Shown: piece by piece, positions 24,001 through 33,962 of the stretch
Layout of the letters: every line of letters starts with the position of its first letter
How positions within the stretch are numbered: the stretch's first letter is position 1
Source of the DNA: Phoronis australis
Taxonomy: Eukaryota > Phoronida > Phoronidae
DNA: 64,000 nucleotides
Assembly (NCBI GenBank): GCA_002633005.1
Contig: NMRA01000336.1
Location: 45,756-109,755, forward strand
Direction of reading: 5' to 3'
The notes under the pieces: generated by a model
The model's database searches: none
What the model was told of the DNA's origin: nothing
The model's input: only the letters and a program-made list of their open reading frames with translations
Translations under genes and position numbers: made by a program

Positions 24001-24250
24001 CGCCATTGGAGGCAGATGAAGGCTAGTGGAAGCCAGTGGACGCCAATGGAAGCTAGTGGAGGCCAGTCGAGATCCGCAGAAGCCAGTGGAGGCCACTGGA
24101 GGCAACCGGAGGCCACTGGAGGCAAGTGGAGGGCATTAGAGAACAGTGGAGGCCATCGGATACCAGTGGAGGCGTTTGGAGACCAGTGAACGCCAGAAGA
24201 CAGTAGCGATTTAAGGAGGCCAGTGGCGGCCAGCTGAGTCCAGTGGACGC
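21081..24250 (+). repeat. Second higher-order duplication, two copies of ~1.57-1.64 kb in array 1
   Basis: The landmark 'gagtacaatggatgccaatc' at 21083 recurs at 22655, and 'gtggattcaagtgg' recurs near 21439 and 23000. The offset grows from ~1,560 to ~1,645 bp through indels of whole 10-bp units. Identity is high but lower than in the 14.6-17.9 kb pair. A partial third copy ('aggcgtgtggaggtcagagg') lies near 25610-25780. Confidence 0.8.
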
Positions 24251-24759
24251 CAATGCAGGCCAGTGGAGGCCAGTGGAGGGCAGTGGAGGTCAGTGGAGGC
24301 CATCGGAGGCCAGTGGAAGACAGTGGAGTCCAGTGGAAGTCATTGTAGGACAGTGGAGGCCAGTGGAGGCCAGTGGAGGTGGGTGGAAGCCAGTGAAGGC
24401 CAGAGAAGACCAATATTGGCTTGTGGAGGCCAGTGAAGGCCAGCTCAGGCCAATGGAAGCCGGTGCAGGCCAGCTGATGAGAGAGGAGGGAAGCTCTGAC
24501 CATTGGAGGACAGTGGAGGCCAATGGTGGCCAGTGGAGACCAGTGGAGGCGAGTGGACTCCAGTGGAGGCCAGTGGAGGCAAGCAGAAGCTTTTGGAGGC
24601 CAGTGGAGGCCAGTTGAGACCAATGGAGGCAAGGTGAGGCCAGTGGAGGCCAGTGGAGGCCAGAGGAGGCCAGAGGACGCCAGTGTATTTCAGTGGAGAC
24701 CAGTGAAGTCCAGTGGAGTCCAGTGGAGTCCAGTGGAGGCCAGTGGCGTCCAGTGGAGG

Positions 24760-25190
24760 CCTGTGAATTCCACTGGAGGCAAGTGGAGGTCAGAGGAGGC
24801 CATCGGATAACAATGGAGGCGTGTGGAGACCAGTGAAGGCCAGAAGACGACAGTGGCAATTTAAGAAGGCCAGAGGCGGCCAGCTGAGTCCAGTGGAAGC
24901 CATTGTAGGCCAGTGGAGACCAGTGGTGGTCATCGAATGCCAGTGGAGGTCAGTGAAGGTCAGTGGAGTCCACTGCTGGCTTGTGGATTCCAATGCAGAC
25001 CAGTGGAGTCCAGTGGTGGCCAGTGGAGTCCAGTGGAGGCCAGTGAAGGCCACTGGAGGCAAGTGGAAGTCATTGGAGGCCATCGGATACCAATGGAGGC
25101 GTGTGGAGACCAGTGAAGGCCAGATGAGGACAGTCGCAATTTAAGAAGGCCAGTGGCGGCCAGCTGAGTCCTGTGGACGCCATTGTAGGC
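24760..25190 (+). repeat. 280-bp sub-duplication in array 1
   Basis: 'caatggaggcgtgtggagac' followed by 'aatttaagaaggccag' occurs near 24810-24890 and again 280 bp later near 25090-25170, showing duplication in a multiple of the 10-bp unit. Confidence 0.65.
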
Positions 25191-26240
25191 CAGTGGAGTC
25201 CAGTGGAGGGCAGTGGAGGGCAGTGGAGGTCAGTGGAGGCCGTCGGAGGCTAGTGGAGGACAGTGGAGTTCAGTGGAGGTCATTGTAGGACAGTAGAGGG
25301 CAGCTGAGGCCAGTGGAGGCCAATGGAGGTCGGTGGAGACCAGTGGACTTCATTTGAGGGGCCAGTGAAAGCCAGTGGAGGTCAGTGTAGGCCAGTGGAG
25401 ACCAGCAAAGGCCAGAGGACGCCTGTGGAGGCCAGTGGAAGCAGGCTCAGTCCAGTGGAGGCCAGCTGAGGCCAGAGGCGTCCAGCTGTCGCAAGTGGAG
25501 GCCGGTGGAGGCCAGTGGAGGCTTTTTTAGGCCATTAGAAGCCATTGGAGGCCCGTGGATGCCAGTGAAGGCCAGTGGAGCCAGCGGAGTAAGGTGGAGG
25601 CCTGTGGAGGCGTGTGGAGGTCAGAGGGGGCCAGAGGAGGCCAGCGGGTCTTGTGGACGACAGTGTAGCCCAGATGAGTCCAATGGAAGCCAGTGGAGGT
25701 CTCCTGAGGCCAATGGATTCAAACTGTGGCCAGCGGAGGACATTGGAGGCCAGTGGTGGCAAGTGGTGGCGAGTTAAGGACAGTGGAGGCCAGTGGAGGT
25801 CAGTGGAGGCCAGTGGAGGCCAGTCGAGACCACTGGAGGCCACTGGAGGCCAGTGGACGCCATTGAAGGCCAGTGGAGGCCAGTGGAGGCTAATGGAAGG
25901 CATTGGAGACCACTGGAGGCTAGTGGAAGCCAGTGGACGCCAGCGGAAGCCAGTGGAGGCTAGTGGAGATCTGTAGAAACCAGTGGAGGCCGGCGGAGGC
26001 GAGCGGAGGTCAGCGGAGGCCAGTGGAGGCCACTGGAGGACACTGGACGCCAATGAAGGCCAGTGGAGACCAGTGGAGGCCAGTTGAGATGTGTGGAGGC
26101 CAGTGGAGGCCAATGGAGGCCAGTGGAGTCCAGTGGAGGCCAGTGGAACCCAGTGGAGGACGGTGGAGGCCTGTGGAGACCAGTGGAGGCCAATGGAAGC
26201 CAGTGGAGGAGAATGGAGGCCAACGGTGGCCATCAGACGG

Positions 26241-26681
26241 CAGTGGAGGCCAGTGGAGGCCAGTGGAGGCCAGTGGAGGCCAGTGGAGGCCAGTGGAGGC
26301 CAGTGGAGGCCAGTGGAGGCCAGTGGAGGCCAGTGGAGGCCAGTGGAGGCCAGTGGAGGCCAGTGGAGGCCAGTGGAGGCCAGTGGAGGCCAGTGGAGGC
26401 CAGTGGAGGCCAGTGGAGGCCAGTGGAGGCCAGTGGAGGCCAGTGGAGGCCAGTGGAGGCCAGTGGAGGCCAGTGGAGGCCAGTGGAGGCCAGTGGAGGC
26501 CAGTGGAGGCCAGTGGAGGCCAGTGGAGGCCAGTGGAGGCCAGTGGAGGCCAGTGGAGGCCAGTGGAGGCCAGTGGAGGCCAGTGGAGGCCAGTGGAGGC
26601 CAGTGGAGGCCAGTGGAGGCCAGTGGAGGCCAGTGGAGGCCAGTGGAGGCCAGTGGAGGCCAGTGGAGGCCAGTGGAGGCC
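26241..26681 (+). repeat. Homogeneous block of 44 identical 10-bp units at the gap edge
   Basis: From 26241 to the gap every unit is exactly CAGTGGAGGC, with no substitution in ~440 bp, in sharp contrast to the rest of the array. Either a very recent expansion or an assembler extending a consensus into an unresolved repeat would give this. Confidence 0.9.
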
Positions 26682-27179
26682 NNNNNNNNNNNNNNNNNNN
26701 NNNNNNNNNNNNNNNNNNNNNNNNNNNNNNNNNNNNNNNNNNNNNNNNNNNNNNNNNNNNNNNNNNNNNNNNNNNNNNNNNNNNNNNNNNNNNNNNNNNN
26801 NNNNNNNNNNNNNNNNNNNNNNNNNNNNNNNNNNNNNNNNNNNNNNNNNNNNNNNNNNNNNNNNNNNNNNNNNNNNNNNNNNNNNNNNNNNNNNNNNNNN
26901 NNNNNNNNNNNNNNNNNNNNNNNNNNNNNNNNNNNNNNNNNNNNNNNNNNNNNNNNNNNNNNNNNNNNNNNNNNNNNNNNNNNNNNNNNNNNNNNNNNNN
27001 NNNNNNNNNNNNNNNNNNNNNNNNNNNNNNNNNNNNNNNNNNNNNNNNNNNNNNNNNNNNNNNNNNNNNNNNNNNNNNNNNNNNNNNNNNNNNNNNNNNN
27101 NNNNNNNNNNNNNNNNNNNNNNNNNNNNNNNNNNNNNNNNNNNNNNNNNNNNNNNNNNNNNNNNNNNNNNNNNNNNNNN
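26682..27179. other. Assembly gap (498 N)
   Basis: The run of N lies between the homogeneous minisatellite block and the 3' part of a LINE. It hides the end of array 1, the LINE 3' end and their junction. Any frame drawn across it is meaningless. Confidence 0.99.
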
Positions 27180-29694
27180 AGACAAGCTTAAGTGGGTTAA
27201 TTAGTTCCTGAGTTTTTTGTACGAGCTCCCGAACGTGAGGGGTGAATGAGAGTTTTTCATCTAACAGTATACCCAGATGTCTGTGCGACTGTTTTCTAGG
27301 AATGATTTCATCATTAAGTTTAAGGTCATAAGACGGGTCAGCAAGGAAGAGAGCATTAATAGATTTGGAGAAGGTGAGGTCAACGCTTTTTTCTGGTTTA
27401 AAATTCATTCTCCATTCTTGTGACCAATAGCTTAGTTTATTTAAGTCCAGGTGAAGCTGCAAAGAACATTCAGGGCTGCTCCCTGCGAAGGGGTAAAAAA
27501 GCACCGTGTCATCTGCATAAAGGTATGTGCTACATCAGGAAGGTCATTAATATAAACCAAGAAGAGAAGAGGGCCCAATAAGCTACCCTTTGGTACACCT
27601 GCGTTTACAAATCCAGGAGGGGATAAAGTTGAAAGTTCGCCGTCGACACGAACATTGTATATTCTTTCGGAGAGATATGAGGTGATCATGTTTAAAAGAT
27701 TACCAGTAATGCCATAGCATCGAAGTTTGTGAAGTAGAGGGTCGTGAGGAACACAGTCGAAAGCAGAAGTTATATCTAGAAAAAATGGACCCGACACTCT
27801 CGCCCTTCTCAAAATGTAAATGAATCTCATGTACTATTTCAACAAGTTGTGCCACGGTGCTGTTCCCACGCAAAAAACCAAATTGACGATGATAGATCAA
27901 GTTGTTTTGTATGAGAAATATAAGAATACTTTGAGCTGATCTCGAAGATTTTGAACAGGGTGTTGAGCAAAGTTATTGGGCGATAATTTGAAATTTCAGT
28001 TTTGGAGTCTTTTTGTGTATAGGGACCATAATTCCATGTTTCCAAGAAGACGGACATATACCTAGCTGAAGAAGTTTGTTAAACAGATTGGTCAGGGGCA
28101 TGGTAATTTCATTGGCAATCATTTTGATAATCTTGCTGGTTATTAAAGCTGTGCCATCATTCTTATTGGGGTCAATCTCATTGAGATACTTCCGGACATC
28201 AGTTTGATTAGCCGAGATGTCAGACAGTTCATTGAAACAACGTTCACGAAGAAATGGAAAGTTACCTACTTCAGTTGGTGTAATGTGACTTTTGTTCGTG
28301 AAAAATGAGAAACAGATCACACTTGTCACTACTACTTGAGGCTAGGTTACCATTATGGTTGATGACAGGATAAGAGGATTGTTGTTGACTGCCGCGTATT
28401 TTATTGATGGTGTTCCAGTATTCTTTGGAGTTCTTGCTTGCGCTGTTAATTTGTTGAAAAAGCTTGTGGCGGTGATCAGCTTTGGCTTGATTTACTAAAG
28501 TTTCAACCAGACGTGACTGCTCCTTGTATCTGTTGTAGATTATAGTGTTGTTAGATCTTCTGAAAGAGCTGTAAAGTCTGTTTCTTGTGCGGATTGCCCG
28601 TTTAACATTATTGTTGAACCACGGTTGGCTGTTGTGTTTAATTATCTTTTCAGTTGATGGGATGTTGTTTTATAAAATTTCATAGAGAGTACTGGCTAGT
28701 GAAGTGTGAAACAGTGTCACCAATGTCGCCAGTGTCCAATATGGAATCCCAGTCAGTGTAGGTGATATCCTGACGTAATTTATAGGTGTCGACTTGATCA
28801 TATTTCCAAATGGAAAATGTGGTGTGTTGTTCTTTAACCGGTGTTTTAGGTGTTAGAGTGGTTTCGATTGTGTGGTGATCAGAATTGCCAACAGAAGGTA
28901 CATGTAGTACAGAACATGAGTCAATGATACTCAAATTGTTTGTTATGCAGAGATCAATACATGAATGAGAAACGTCGGTGATGCCGCCTCATTGTACCAT
29001 GTAGAGTTTGGGGCATTGAAATCACCATTTATGATTATACTAACGCTATTGCGGTTAAGTTCCGCTAACTGATCGGCTGGGGCTTTGAAGTAGTTTTCTT
29101 TCAGTTGGAGATTGAGAAGGTGATCGATGAAACAACCCATAAAAATTTTTTCTGTGATCCAGCAGTTGCAAACTGAGGACAAGTTAAGCTAGGACATGAT
29201 TTAAAGGAGAGTGTGTTTTTAGTGAATAAGATGATGCCACGGCCACTGTTACTGTGATAGGCTACACTGTAACCAGGAATGATTAGTTCATTATTAAGGT
29301 CGTCTTTGGTAACATTACAAGTTTCATAAAGAGCGACAATCATATAATCGTAAGACAGAAGAAACTTTTTTAGAAGTTGTAATCTGGAGAAATTGTTGGA
29401 TTTAATGCTGTTAATATTTGAAAATAAGATTTTAAAGGTAGTATTGTCTTCAGGCCCAGGATTTTCACTAAGATGAACCCGCATAGCGTGATATCTCATT
29501 CGATGCCCATGAGAAGAATTGAACTGTGACCATGCGGGGGAAACCATTTTAAGACCAGAGAACCTCACACTACTAGAGGCACTCAAAGGATAGCCGTATT
29601 TAACAATTAATACACCAATGCTTATTGAAAATTCAAGGGTTTTTAAATGAATAAGGTAATCTGGAGAATTAGGGGAGTCATTTTTAAACAACAA
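27180..29694 (-). pseudogene. LINE ORF2: AP endonuclease and reverse transcriptase, frameshifted
   Basis: Reading down from 29694, the apurinic-type endonuclease shows ILFSNINSIKS, the Glu motif as ALYETCN, SGRGIILFTK, NGDFNAPNSTWY and NSDHHTIET, spread over three frames. The reverse transcriptase follows: 'WKHGIMVPIHKK', SNYRPITLLNT, QFGFLRGNSTVAQL, domain A 'LDITSAFDCVPHD', domain B GVPKGSLLGPLLF, the catalytic YADDT box (27519-27505), then 'WRMNFKPEKS' and HRHLGILLDEKLSF of the thumb. All main catalytic motifs are present, but at least four frameshifts break the frame, including one just before YADD. The C-terminus is in the gap. The reaction in an intact copy is target-primed reverse transcription. 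Confidence 0.88.
29452..29463 (-). other. 2A-like NPGP motif at the N-terminus of LINE ORF2
   Basis: The residues HLSENPGPEDN lie just ahead of the endonuclease domain. Many APE-type LINEs of marine invertebrates have an NPGP 2A-like ribosome-skipping motif here (consensus D-V/I-E-x-N-P-G-P). The upstream acidic positions are not conserved in this copy, so skipping activity is doubtful. Confidence 0.5.
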
Positions 29695-29699
29695 AATTA

Positions 29700-31020
29700 T
29701 ATCATAGGCTCGCTTACAGGTATATAAAAAGTAACTTAGATGAAAAGCACAACATATAAATTGGGAAACCAGTTAGTTCTGTTGCAAGTGAATACAAAAC
29801 ACATAGTTATTTGAGGACGTAATAAGGAAATTCAGGTGACAATGATTGACCTAAAGATATGTACAGAGGAAATATTACCAAATAGTAACGGACAAAAGAA
29901 GGTGAAAAATAAGAGTTTGAACACTCAAATTCGCTGAAGAAAACAAAAAGATGTATTGAAGATCTCTCACTGTGGATAACTTAGCTGTAACACGTTTTAG
30001 AATTGATATAAGGCTATAAGTGCTTACCACTATAAGCCACCCAGTAATGACTGATCAGCTCATATGATAGATGTTGTCTTCTGAATTGAAGTTAACTTTC
30101 TCACAGATTGAAACACCAGTTTTCACAGAGATTATTTCAACTTGAAACTCGATAAACTAAAGTATGGTGACAGACAGTGCTCAACGTGATTTTTTCACGG
30201 GCAAGATAAAACAGTAATAACTATTTAATGTTATGGTGAATCATTCTGAAACACACAACAAAAATCACTTGTAGATTCTCCACCTGACTGACAGAGAACA
30301 GAGCAAGTGTCTAGAAATTAAAATCAATATTATAGTAAGGGAGAGGTGTCAATAACACGACCGAACAGAAATGCCACACAAAATCAGTGACGTGTAAATT
30401 TATCCTGACCGACAATTTGGTATGGAGTTGTCAACAAAATCAACGTTCTGAGAAACACAACAGTCAGAAAAAATAATAATTGTATAAGTGACAGCCACTG
30501 AGGCCGGAGCTCACATATAAGAATCATTGTCTTATGTGAATATCATGCAATGTACGATTCCGTCACACATTCAAATTAAAATGTGGGAAACATTTTTTAC
30601 GACAACCAAAAATACCACATTAATACATTCTGTAGGCAGTTGCAAAGATACTATATTACATTTTTGGTAAGGGAGCAACTGGGAAACTGCATCAGGCAAT
30701 AAGCAACAAAACCCATGCTCCAAACATGAATGATTTAGATGCAGACTAAGAATTCGATGCATTACCATTGCCTGTGGTCAGTATAAGGTGTTGTGATCGC
30801 TACGGACCTGGATAGAGTGCACCACCACTGATTGAGAGGTAACTTGAGCGTGATCTGGTATTACATAAGAGAGAACACTGAATAAGTATCAGTGGACAGG
30901 ACAATTACCTGATCATGTCAAGACATGGGGGGTGGGGTGAGTGAACGCAAACAAAATGAGGGATATCACCAGTAAGTAATTGGATATGAACTACAATAGA
31001 ACAAGAGAGCAGAATACAAT
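29700..31020. other. Unexplained 1.3-kb spacer between LINE ORF1 and ORF2
   Basis: LINE ORFs usually lie close together. This stretch has no coding frame and no recognised element. A small inverted repeat (TCACATA ... TATGTGA type) is seen near 30510-30540. It may be an old insertion or a long inter-ORF region of this family. Confidence 0.4.
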
Positions 31021-31804
31021 TTAAACTTCGCAGTTTTCTAACACTAGAAGGTCACTTTCTGAGGAAATCTGCTTTATCCTGTTATCATGCAGCTGTATTT
31101 GTACGTTACCGTCATGCGTCGTTTAGATTGTACGAGGCGGCGACAGCGGGCGTAGAGAAGGGACCGATTTTCATTGATGTAGATCGGGGATGGTAAGTTC
31201 AGTTTGCGGAGTTGACTTCTGTTGTGAAGGAAAGCAGCTCTGGTATTATACATATGACACAAACTTACCGATGATGGGGCGATCTATTCGCGAATCTCTA
31301 GCTCCATGTTTACGTAGTTTGGGCCCGAGTCTGTGAGATCTGCTGATTTGTTGGGGGTTAATTTCAAGACCCAGTTTGCGTCCCAAGTCAATCACAATGT
31401 TGTTAGTGGCTCCAGGTTTTTCATTTACAGATTCATCGACTTCATATATAACTATTTTATTGCGTCGCGAGTATTGCTCTAGGTTGTCTAGATTTGCTGA
31501 TAAATTGTTGACTTGCTCATTCAGCAGCTGTATTTCGTGGTCTTTCTGGTTAATGATGGACTCGTAGTAGGCTTTTACATCATCCAGGGCAGGCTGGAAT
31601 AGTTGATCACGGAGTGTTTTAATAACTTGGGGCGAAGTCAGCGCTTTTTCGAGCTTTGCAGAGTCCTCATTTGAGTCCGATTCACATAGGTGCGGGTCCA
31701 GCTGACGAAAGTCAAGGGTTGTTTGAGAGAGTATTTTTGCTCTGCCGATTAAGGATGAGCTGTCTTTTGCTTGCATACCTCTTTCTTAGTTCGTCAGCAC
31801 TCAT
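31021..31804 (-). pseudogene. LINE ORF1: coiled coil plus RRM-like domain, frameshifted
   Basis: The start is ATG at 31804-31802 (MSADELRKRYASKRQ), from which the frame changes near 31715. The middle part has a heptad-rich segment (NEQVNNLSANLDNLEQYSRR), then NKIVIYEV, SHRLGPK and RPIIGKFVSY, the signature of CR1/L2-type ORF1 RNA-binding proteins. Near 31260 the frame shifts to 'YNTRAAFLHNRSQLRKLNL', and near 31110 shifts again to a C-terminal QISSESDLLVLENCEV ending at TAA (31023-31021). In intact elements ORF1 binds the element RNA. At least three frame changes make this copy dead. Confidence 0.8.
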
Positions 31805-31917
31805 CGTGGGTGAAGTATAAGATAACTTGAGACTTTTAAAAATACAGACAATTAATTGAGAAATCTTCAGCACAATTTCAAGCGCACATCTGGCGGCAAA
31901 CAGGTCATATGACAGCC

Positions 31918-32885
31918 TTTGGAGGCCACTGGTGGCCACTGCAGGCCACGGGACGCCTCTGGAGGCCACCGGTAACCACCGGAGGCCACGTTAGGCCACT
32001 GGAGGCTACTGGCGGCCAGTGGAGGCCACTGGAGTCCACTAAAAGACACTGGAGATCGCTGGGAGCCGCTAGAGGCCATAGGAGGTCATTAGAGGCTACT
32101 GGGGACCGCTGGAGACTACTGGAGGCCACTGGAGGCAATTGGGGTCCACTGGAGGTCACCGGAAGCCACTGGAGACCACTGGAGGCCGCTGCAGGCCACA
32201 GGAGGCCACTGCACGCCACTGGAGATCACTGGAGGCCACCAGAGGCCACAGCAGGCCACTGAAGGCCACCGGAGACAGACCACCGGACGCCACTGGAGAC
32301 CCCTGGAGGTCACTAGAAGCCATTGGAGGCCACTGGAGGTCACTAAAGGCCATTGGAGGCCACTGGAGGCCGCCGGAGGCTACTGGAGGTCACTAGAGGC
32401 CATTAGAGGCCACTGGAGGCCGCCGGAGGCCACTGGAGACCTTTGGAGGCCACGGGAGACCATTGGAGGCCATTGGAGGTCACTCGAGGCAACTGGGGGC
32501 CACTGGAGGCCACAGGAGGCCACTGGGGGGCCACTGAAAGCCACTGGAGGTCACTTGAGGCAACTGGGGGTTGGAGACCACTGGGGTACATGTTGGGACA
32601 CTGGAGTCTACTGGTGGCCAGTGGAGGCCATCGGGGGCCCCTGGAGACCATTGGAGGCAACTGGAGGACACTGGAGGCCACTTGGGCTCCAGAGGCCACC
32701 GGAGTCCACCGGATGCCACCTGAGACTACTGGGAGCCACTTGAGACCACCGGAGGCCGTTGGAGGCACTGGAGTCCACCGAAGGCCACCGGAGACAACTG
32801 GAGGTCAATGGGGGCCACTGGTGGCCGCTGGAGGTCACTGGGGGACACTGGAGGCCACTGGACGCCATTGGAGGTGGGTGGAGGC
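31918..32885 (+). repeat. Minisatellite array 2, 10-bp unit CCACTGGAGG
   Basis: About 97 units differ from the array 1 consensus by one base (C for G at the fourth position). Period, phase and G-rich strand are the same. Plus-strand frames cycle E-A-T-G-G-H-W-R-P-L and are artefacts. The array starts directly upstream of the LINE 5' end. Confidence 0.95.
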
Positions 32886-33962
32886 GCCCCCCTCGCCCCT
32901 GCTTGCCCACACTCACCAGTACTAGCCTCCACTAGCCTCTACTTGCGCCTACTCGCCTACACTTGCCTCCATTCGCCCCTGCTCGCCTCTTTTCGCCTGC
33001 ACTCTCCCCTACTCGCCTCTATTGACCCCTACTCGCCTCTATCCGCCCCTTCTCGTCTCTATTGACCCCTAATCGACTCTATCCGCCCCTACTAGCCCCT
33101 GCCGACTTCTACTCGCCCCTACTTGCCTCTTTTCGCCCTTACTCGCCTCTACTCACACATAATTGCCTCTACTTGCATCTACTCGCCTGCTAACCCCTAC
33201 TCTACTCGATTCGTTTCGCCTCCTCTCGCCCCTACTCGTCTATACTCGCCCCTACTTGCCTGTACCCTTCTCTACTCGCCTCTGCTCACCAATACTCGTC
33301 CCTACTCGCCTCCACTCAGCTCATTTGGCCCTTAGTAGTAATACTCGCATCTATTCGCCCCTAATCGCCATCAATCGGCTTCTTTCGCACTTACTTGTCC
33401 CTACTCGCCTCTATGTGCCCGTACTTGCCTCTACTCCCCCGTAATGGTCTCTATTTGCCTACACTCGACCCTACTTGCCTCTACTCGTCTCTACTCGCCT
33501 CCACTCAGTTCATTTTGCCCTTACTCGCCTCCACTTGCCCCTACTCACCCATACTCGCTTCTACTCGCCTACTTTTCCCCCCACTCGCCTCTATTCGCCC
33601 CTATGCGCCTCTACTCGCCCATAATCGCCTCTACTNACTTGCCCCTACTCACCTCCACTAATCCCTATTTGCCCCTACTCGCCTCTATTTGCCCCTACTT
33701 GCCTCCACTCGCCGATACTCACCCCTGCCCGCTTCTACTCGCCTCCTTTCGCCCATGCTCGCCTCTACTCGGCCCTTATCGCCTCTACTCTCCTTTATTT
33801 GCTCCTACTTGCCTCTGCTCGCCCTTAATGGCCTCTACTCGCCTAAATGCGCCCCTACTCGCCCCTTCTCACCCCTACTCGCCTTTATTCGCCACTACTC
33901 GCCTCTATTTGCCCCTACTCGCCTCTTTTCGCCCCTACGCGTCTCCACTCGCCTCTATCAAT
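32886..33962 (+). repeat. Minisatellite array 3, 10-bp unit CGCCTCTACT
   Basis: About 107 units (TCGCCTCTAC/TCGCCCCTAC) are C-rich on the plus strand. The unit, rotated to ACTCGCCTCT, matches the reverse complement of the array 1 unit (ACTGGCCTCC) at 8 of 10 positions, so this array is probably an inverted relative. A single N is at 33636. Frames cycling L-L-A-S-T-R-L-Y-S-P are artefacts. Confidence 0.95.

Larger units (their letters stand above)
9738..26681 (+). repeat. Minisatellite array 1, 10-bp unit CCAGTGGAGG, ~1,690 units
   Basis: Nearly every 10 bp is a variant of CCAGTGGAGG, G-rich on the plus strand, with substitutions (ccagtgaagg, ccagctgagg, tggaggtcag) and rare indels. The array begins at 'tccagtgaagg' and runs into an assembly gap at 26682. 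Ten is 1 modulo 3, so every reading frame runs through the same decapeptide cycle: plus strand W-R-P-V-E-A-S-G-G-Q, minus strand L-A-S-T-G-L-H-W-P-P. The consensus has no stop on either strand. All long frames here are therefore artefacts, not genes. Unit divergence is high over most of the array, low in the last ~440 bp, and higher-order duplications are present (listed separately). Confidence 0.97.
27180..31910 (-). mobile_element. CR1/jockey-type non-LTR retrotransposon (LINE), 3' end lost in the gap
   Basis: A minus-strand element has its 5' end near 31.8-31.9 kb, ORF1 at 31804-31021, a ~1.3-kb spacer, and ORF2 (endonuclease then reverse transcriptase) from ~29694 to the gap. All its frames carry frameshifts, so this copy is inactive. 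Its 5' end lies within ~110 bp of array 2, and its 3' side is in the gap beside array 1, so it may have inserted into a once continuous minisatellite. Confidence 0.85.

Noticed and set aside
9738-26681. More than a hundred long open frames rich in Gly-Gln-Trp or Leu-His-Trp-Pro
   Set aside because: They all follow from the stop-free 10-bp unit, occur on both strands and in all frames, and have no gene features.
25933-27504. Frames of 360-423 codons bridging the N gap
   Set aside because: They join minisatellite or LINE sequence through N and are artefacts of gap translation.
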